Program-made: the position numbers and the translations under genes
The notes under the pieces: model-generated
What the model saw: the letters and a program-made list of their open reading frames with translations, nothing else
What the model was told of the DNA's origin: nothing
Databases searched by the model: none
Source of the DNA: Phascolarctobacterium_B sp045598345
GTDB lineage: Bacteria > Bacillota > Negativicutes > Acidaminococcales > Acidaminococcaceae
DNA: 16,730 bases
Assembly: GCA_045598345.1 (NCBI GenBank)
Contig: JAZLLX010000040.1
Span: 1-16,730 of the forward strand
Direction of reading: 5' to 3'
In this document: one piece after another, positions 12,383 to 16,730 of the stretch
Layout of the letters: the number at the start of each line of letters is the position of its first letter
Position numbering within the stretch: the first letter of the stretch is position 1

Positions 12383-15300
12383 TTAATTGACACTCTTCTC
12401 CAAAAGTGCCTCCAGCATAGCGGTCAACTTCGCAATCTTTGCATCCTGCTCCGCTGTCTTTTCTCGCAATGCTGTCAGTTCCCTTGCCATAACCACCTTA
12501 CTTGGCAATTTTGAACCCACCTGTCTGTCAAGGGCAAAGTTCAAACCAATGTTATACATATTATTGTCATTGCCCACTGTTGCACCGCAGTTCATGAACA
12601 CCCTGTCGCTGAAGCGGTAGAACGCTCCCAGTGCCGCCGCCTTTTCGTTACGGTAAGCGCCAAGACCCGCACTGAAACTTATCTTGCTGTCCTCGTCATA
12701 TACGGGATGCATTGCCGCCAAAGCCGCCGCCCCTGCACCGACTTTGTTTATTCTTGTTCCCAATCTTTCCATTTTGGAATGTATGCCTGCCACTTCATCC
12801 TTCAACGCATAGAATGCTTCACCCGTTCCCGATGTTCCCAACAAAGCATTTACTTGATCCAAATTCACCGCATCCGTACCTACTGTCGCTCTCGCCACAT
12901 TCACAATCCTCCGTTCCGCACCCGGAGCGCCAACAGAAACTGTGTAGTTACCTCCGTCTGCTGAACCATGACCAAGGATAACAGAATTATTTGATGAGGA
13001 ACTGACATTATTGCCCAATACAAAAGTATTGTTGCCGCTGATGGTATTGTCATTGCCAAATGCATAAGAACCTGAACCGGTAACATTATTCGGGTCACCG
13101 AAGGCACCGGAACGGGCGCCGCTGACCGTGTTGTTATTCCCCACCGCCGTGGACTTTTCCCCAGTCACCGTATTGTTGTAACCCACGGCAACCGCCTGGC
13201 CGGCATTGGCTTTGGAACTGTTGCCAAAAGCCAAGGCATTCTGACCTTCGGCCTCTGTATTTTTACCAATCATAACGGCAGTTGGATTACCGCCCTTGTG
13301 TACCAGTTCCGTTGCTTCTCCTCCTGAAGTAATAGTTACCGTTTTAGTTCCGCCGTTAATCTGGGTCAAGGTCAGGACATTGTCGGAGTAGCTGACATCA
13401 ACAAAAGCCCCCCGGATTTGGCCGTAATTCACCGCATCCATATCCGTTGTTCCGTCTGCCACATTGGTTATTTTCTGCCCGTTGGCATTGATTCCGTCTT
13501 CGTCAATATATGTCTTTTTATTGACCTTCAGTTCTGTTTTATTCAGTTCGGAATAAATCGTCCCGTTTGCACTGACATTAACCCCTTCAGCCGTCACGCT
13601 GGCAGATTTAGTGCTGGATGAATCGGAGCTGTCCGTAACCTTCATACCATCATTTTTCAAATGAACATTCTTTGCAGTTGTACCAATCTCCACACTGGTA
13701 ATTCCCGAAATATTATCCATTAAACCCACTGCAAATTTTGTTGTACCACCATCATCATATTCCGTGAACCCTATATTTTTACCGGCAGTCAGAGTTTTAT
13801 CGCCTGTAACAACACTGCTGCTGCCCACATTGCTCACATCTATAGAAACAATTTCACCCCAACTTGAAGAAGAATTGTCATAAACCTTCAAATCAATGTA
13901 CTTTTTCCCGTCACTGGCTTCCCTCACAATACCATCTTTAACATAATAATCCGACTTGGCATTAAGTTGCCCCACTGTAGCCGCATCCGTAGCATCAATA
14001 CCATCTTTCACATTAGTAATTCTCCGTTCACCGCCGGAAGAACCGACTGAAATTGTGTTCATTGCAGATGTTACGGAATTACTGCCAAGGGCAACGGAAT
14101 TTGCGTGTTCCGCTTTTGCACCGCTGCCGAACGCTATGGCATTATCTTTGCTTGCCAAAGCATTATTGCCAAAAGCAAAAGTGTAGTTTCCCGTTCCTCC
14201 GCTTGCTCCGGCAACCGCTCCCGTACCGAAGGCAAAAGAATTTTCACCGTATGCCTTGCCCCCAACTACCTGCGTATTCAATACATGTCCGCCACCGGCA
14301 AATGAACCTTCGCCGAGTGCTTCCGAACCATAGCCAACCGCAGTTGACGCTCTTGCTTCCGCTTTTGTTTTATAACCTAAAGCAACAGCATTGGTATCGG
14401 CTATTGTGTCCTGACCTAATGACACAGCAGCATAACCCCTTGTTTCTGCCCCTGCTCCAATTGCTACAGATGCACCAGCATTAACCGTCTTTGACCCATA
14501 CCCTGCCGCCAAGGAATAATTACTTCCGGCATTTGATTTGAACCCCATTGCCGTTGATGCTTCCCCTGATGCAGTGCTTTCCAAACCCATTGCTACTGAA
14601 TTAATATTTGTTGCCTCATTGCTGCCTGATGTCATTTTTATACTGGCTGTAGCAGTTCCTGCCGACCAAAGGGAATAAACCTGCCCCACCGTTGCCGCAT
14701 CCGTAGTATCAACGCCATCCGCCAGCCCGGTAATTCTGCGTAACACACTACTGGACGCATCACCAACAGCCAAAGTATAATCCGCCACAGTTACGGAATT
14801 ATTGCCCAAAGCCAAAGAGTTTTTGTGAATTGCCTTGGCATTATTACCCATAGCGATTGTTCCGGCGTAATCCACCGCTGCACCGCTGACACCTGCCACC
14901 GCATTCATACCGAAAGCAAAGGAATTTTCACCGTATGCCTTGCCGCCAACCACCTGTGTAGTCAATACATGCCCACCACCGGCAAATGAACCTTCGCCAA
15001 GTGCTTCCGAACCATAGCCAACCGCAGTTGACGCTCTTCCTTCCGCTTTTGTATTGTAACCCAAAGCAACAGCATTGGTCTTGGCTACGGTGTCCTGACC
15101 GAGCGCAATAGCGGCATAACCATCAGCAAAAGTTCCCGCACCCAGTGCTATAGCGGCACCGCCTACTGTTTTTGCTCCAAACCCTGCCGCCAAGGAATAA
15201 TTGCCTTCCGCAGTTGATTTAAAGCCCATTGCCGTTGATGCTTCCCTTGATGCAGTATTTTGCAAGCCCACTGCTATTGCATAATCACCGGTTGCCTCAT

Positions 15301-16066
15301 TATTTCCGCCAGCCATTCTTATACTGCCCGTGCCGCTTTGCCCCGCAGCCCACAAGGTGTCTCCGCCGCCACCACCCAAACTGCTCAAATCAAGATATTG
15401 GGCAGTTCCGTTACCGACAGTGGTAAAAGATATTTTCTTGGCACTGTTGTCAAAAGACAAACTGTTGACCGCATTTTTCACCTGTCCGTAAGTCGCCGCA
15501 TCGTTGTCATTTACACCATTCGCAACATTTATTATCTTTCTCGTTAAAGTATCACTGTATGTGCCAGCCCAACTTGGCTCCCCCGCCTGATGACCGACAC
15601 TAATAACATTATCCACATTGGCAACTGACCCATCGCCCAAGGCAACAGAACCGCTTCCCGATGTAGTTGTATATGCATCATGCCCCAAGGCAACAGAAGC
15701 ACTTCCCTTTGCAAATGATGCATAACCCAAAGCAATAGAATTTTCCGCAGATGCATGTGCCATTCCCCCCAAAGCCATAGCATAACTTCCATGTGCCCCC
15801 GCATCATACCCCATCGCTATAGCGCCTTCACCAGTTAATTTTGCTTTGTAACCTAATGCTATGGCATAATTGGAATCGTCGTTTGAAATCTCTGCCCCAT
15901 ATCCCAAGGCAATAACTCCTTGTTGGGTTGCCAATGCATCATGATCCCCTGCAGTAAATGGCACCACGAGATAAATAGGGTCAGCCGCCCTTGCCACATT
16001 CCCCACAGACAACACACTCACCAGCACCGCCATAGCAAGTAAAGATTTATGTAATTTTGTCATCAT
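12383..16066 (-). CDS. YadA-like trimeric autotransporter adhesin
   Basis: A 1,227-residue type Vc autotransporter. Residues 1-27 are a signal peptide (MMTKLHKSLLAMAVLVSVLS … ARA|AD). Heads of YadA type (repeats such as AIALGYxAxA and SVALG) fill about 45-160, 255-440, 485-680 and 928-1045. Five neck motifs follow or separate them (near 177, 443, 681, 865 and 1052, of the form RRITNV-DG-DATDAATVGQ). A stalk with beta-rich domains spans about 702-860. The membrane anchor is at about 1085-1183: coiled coil plus four strands (AGAAALAAMHPVYDED … YNIGLNFALD). Three copies make one barrel and export the stalk for adhesion. Residues 1184-1227 form an unusual coiled-coil tail after the anchor. I chose ATG 16064-16066 because GGGGGTGG stands just upstream; an earlier in-frame start at 16099 would put 11 residues before the signal peptide. 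It is monocistronic. Confidence 0.95.
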   Translation of the reverse strand: MMTKLHKSLLAMAVLVSVLSVGNVARAADPIYLVVPFTAGDHDALATQQGVIALGYGAEISNDDSNYAIALGYKAKLTGEGAIAMGYDAGAHGSYAMALGGMAHASAENSIALGYASFAKGSASVALGHDAYTTTSGSGSVALGDGSVANVDNVISVGHQAGEPSWAGTYSDTLTRKIINVANGVNDNDAATYGQVKNAVNSLSFDNSAKKISFTTVGNGTAQYLDLSSLGGGGGDTLWAAGQSGTGSIRMAGGNNEATGDYAIAVGLQNTASREASTAMGFKSTAEGNYSLAAGFGAKTVGGAAIALGAGTFADGYAAIALGQDTVAKTNAVALGYNTKAEGRASTAVGYGSEALGEGSFAGGGHVLTTQVVGGKAYGENSFAFGMNAVAGVSGAAVDYAGTIAMGNNAKAIHKNSLALGNNSVTVADYTLAVGDASSSVLRRITGLADGVDTTDAATVGQVYSLWSAGTATASIKMTSGSNEATNINSVAMGLESTASGEASTAMGFKSNAGSNYSLAAGYGSKTVNAGASVAIGAGAETRGYAAVSLGQDTIADTNAVALGYKTKAEARASTAVGYGSEALGEGSFAGGGHVLNTQVVGGKAYGENSFAFGTGAVAGASGGTGNYTFAFGNNALASKDNAIAFGSGAKAEHANSVALGSNSVTSAMNTISVGSSGGERRITNVKDGIDATDAATVGQLNAKSDYYVKDGIVREASDGKKYIDLKVYDNSSSSWGEIVSIDVSNVGSSSVVTGDKTLTAGKNIGFTEYDDGGTTKFAVGLMDNISGITSVEIGTTAKNVHLKNDGMKVTDSSDSSSTKSASVTAEGVNVSANGTIYSELNKTELKVNKKTYIDEDGINANGQKITNVADGTTDMDAVNYGQIRGAFVDVSYSDNVLTLTQINGGTKTVTITSGGEATELVHKGGNPTAVMIGKNTEAEGQNALAFGNSSKANAGQAVAVGYNNTVTGEKSTAVGNNNTVSGARSGAFGDPNNVTGSGSYAFGNDNTISGNNTFVLGNNVSSSSNNSVILGHGSADGGNYTVSVGAPGAERRIVNVARATVGTDAVNLDQVNALLGTSGTGEAFYALKDEVAGIHSKMERLGTRINKVGAGAAALAAMHPVYDEDSKISFSAGLGAYRNEKAAALGAFYRFSDRVFMNCGATVGNDNNMYNIGLNFALDRQVGSKLPSKVVMARELTALREKTAEQDAKIAKLTAMLEALLEKSVN
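13964..14671 (-). repeat. Adhesin head-neck module, second copy
   Basis: Codes for residues 466-701. It is a diverged duplicate of 14678-15355: both begin LW-AG, share SFAGGGHVLxTQVVGGKAYG and end in a neck DAATVGQ. Nucleotide identity is highest over about 14230-14420, compared with 14905-15110. Confidence 0.8.
14678..15355 (-). repeat. Adhesin head-neck module, first copy
   Basis: Codes for residues 238-463 of the adhesin; the tandem partner of 13964-14671. Two adjacent long similar tracts on one strand allow unequal recombination that would change adhesin length by about 700 bp in frame. Confidence 0.8.
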
Positions 16067-16112
16067 AACAGCCACCCCCGATATCAATTCACAATGCACA
16101 ATTTATACTATG

Positions 16113-16158
16113 GCCCCTTGGTGAAGGGGCTGTCGCCCATAAGTTTTTAGGCGGGCGA
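16113..16158. repeat. Double hairpin repeat module, second copy
   Basis: GCCCCTT (16113-16119) pairs with AAGGGGC (16124-16130), then GTCGCCC (about 16132-16138) with GGGCGAC (about 16152-16158), followed by TGCGGATTGATAACC. Same plan as 11714-11758. It lies 47 nt upstream of the adhesin start, within its leader or promoter region; no convincing adhesin promoter could be assigned. Confidence 0.55.
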
Positions 16159-16546
16159 CTGCGGATTGATAACCCCGCACCACAATTCACAATGAATCAG
16201 CAATGTAAAATTATGGACAATTTCACTGCACATAATTATCCACAACATTTTATATATTCCATTTAATTAAATATTTTAACACCTTTTCACATTTCGGACA
16301 AGGGAATTTTAGTTAAAAATTAAGAATTTTGGATTAGGGAAAAAGGAAAGTCCGCTTAATGCTGACTGACCCTCTCTTTGGGGAGAGGGAACAAAAGGGT
16401 GTGGGGAAACTCCACACATTTCACAACTTCAGCAGAAAGCGATACAACTTTAAGCCAAAAAAATAAATCTATCGAATCCATTTCATCACTTTTAATATAT
16501 TGATTGATTTATCGCAGCCAACGCCCAAGCGTGAAAACTCTAACGA
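16159..16546. other. Gene-free region with decayed repeat module
   Basis: No coding potential seen on either strand. It is AT-rich around 16245-16280. It contains a diverged copy of the AAGTCCGCTTAATGC terminator module (16348-16367) followed by a CCTCTCTTTGGGGAGAGG hairpin (about 16372-16389), the same order as at 2124-2168. One TTATCCACA (16236-16244) matches a DnaA box but stands alone. Confidence 0.5.
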
Positions 16547-16578
16547 AAATTGAGATAATTATATAATTATCTCAATTT
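16547..16578. promoter_or_regulatory. Perfect 32-bp palindrome
   Basis: AAATTGAGATAATTA (16547-16561) plus its exact inverse, centred between 16562 and 16563; all 16 pairs match. There is no loop, which suits a dimeric DNA-binding protein or a cruciform rather than a terminator. It lies 21 bp before the phased repeats. Role unknown. Confidence 0.6.
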
Positions 16579-16598
16579 ACGATAAACTCAGGTCACCT

Positions 16599-16719
16599 GT
16601 AAAACGAAATTCCCGTTTGTAAAGCAAAATTCCCGAAATCAGATGAAAAAAAGCATTTGTACCGCAAGATTCCCGATTTGTAAAGCAAATTCCCGTTTTG
16701 TAAATGAAATTCCATAGTT
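16599..16719. repeat. Phased ~20-bp direct repeats
   Basis: Units resembling TGTAAAGCAAAATTCCCG begin at 16599, 16618, 16658, 16679 and 16699. Steps are 19, 40, 21 and 20 bp, so the 40-bp step may hide one decayed unit. The core AAATTCCCG (or AGATTCCCG) is the most constant part. The array may continue past the window. It resembles a set of protein-binding iterons or a short tandem repeat; no CRISPR-like spacers exist. Confidence 0.7.
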
Positions 16720-16730
16720 TTTTACTGTTT

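Noticed and set aside
14053..14484. A 143-codon + strand frame opposite the adhesin heads.
   Set aside because: Its leucine- and proline-rich repeats mirror the repetitive antisense strand of the adhesin and do not form a credible protein.
16067..16099. A longer adhesin start 11 codons upstream.
   Set aside because: It would place MHCELISGVAV before a normal signal peptide and turn the GGGGGTGG ribosome site into coding sequence.
16236..16244. TTATCCACA, an exact DnaA-box sequence next to AT-rich DNA and near phased repeats, as a replication origin.
   Set aside because: Only one exact box is present (TTATGGACA at 16211 is a weak second), and no dnaA, dnaN or plasmid initiator gene lies in the window. 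A 9-mer match can easily arise by chance.
16599..16719. The ~20-bp repeat array as a CRISPR array.
   Set aside because: Units follow each other directly with 19-21 bp steps and no unique spacers of 26-40 bp, and no cas gene is present.

Overview
The window most likely comes from a Gram-negative (diderm) Firmicute of the class Negativicutes. Two things suggest this. The operon tig-clpP-clpX-lon and the consensus sigma-A type promoters (TTGACA-17-TATAAT) with strong AGGAGG ribosome sites look Firmicute. The right half holds a YadA-type trimeric autotransporter with an outer-membrane beta-barrel anchor, which requires an outer membrane. The family or genus cannot be fixed from the sequence alone. 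Every gene I can support lies on the minus strand, so the window reads from right to left.

Layout in transcription order. (1) 16067-16730: gene-free; a phased ~20-bp direct-repeat array, a perfect 32-bp palindrome and decayed repeat modules. (2) 12383-16066: trimeric autotransporter adhesin with a tandemly duplicated head and a coiled-coil tail behind the anchor. (3) 11662-12382: mosaic of dispersed repeats. (4) 10397-11620: three overlapping genes (small membrane protein, PaaI-like hotdog thioesterase, unknown 150-aa protein) behind an extended -10 promoter. (5) 9782-10396: second repeat mosaic. (6) 8405-9781: unrecognised membrane-anchored 458-aa protein, whose end carries the promoter of a tRNA-Gly(GCC). 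(7) 2668-8167: tig-clpP-clpX-lon, a tightly coupled chaperone and protease operon closed by a hairpin terminator. (8) 1817-2637: third repeat mosaic. (9) 1-1816: three toxin-antitoxin modules in a row: VapBC, an AbrB/PIN pair, and a BrnTA pair whose toxin is internally deleted while the antitoxin start is intact.

The genes fall into two themes. The protease operon supplies nascent-chain folding (trigger factor) and AAA+ proteolysis (ClpXP, Lon), which in other bacteria also degrades antitoxins such as those encoded just downstream. The adhesin, and possibly the 458-aa protein, belong to the diderm envelope.

The least explained signal is the repeat family in the intergenic mosaics. It has a 22-bp sequence (core GGAACATCTTACCA) in both orientations. 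Some oppositely oriented pairs share the same sequence variants. A 186-191-bp unit bracketed by direct copies of the 22-mer occurs three times. Long fold-back elements carry minus-strand terminators. No transposase is present. I see no complete new defence or metabolic system in the window; the repeat family and the decayed BrnT/orphan BrnA are the best leads.
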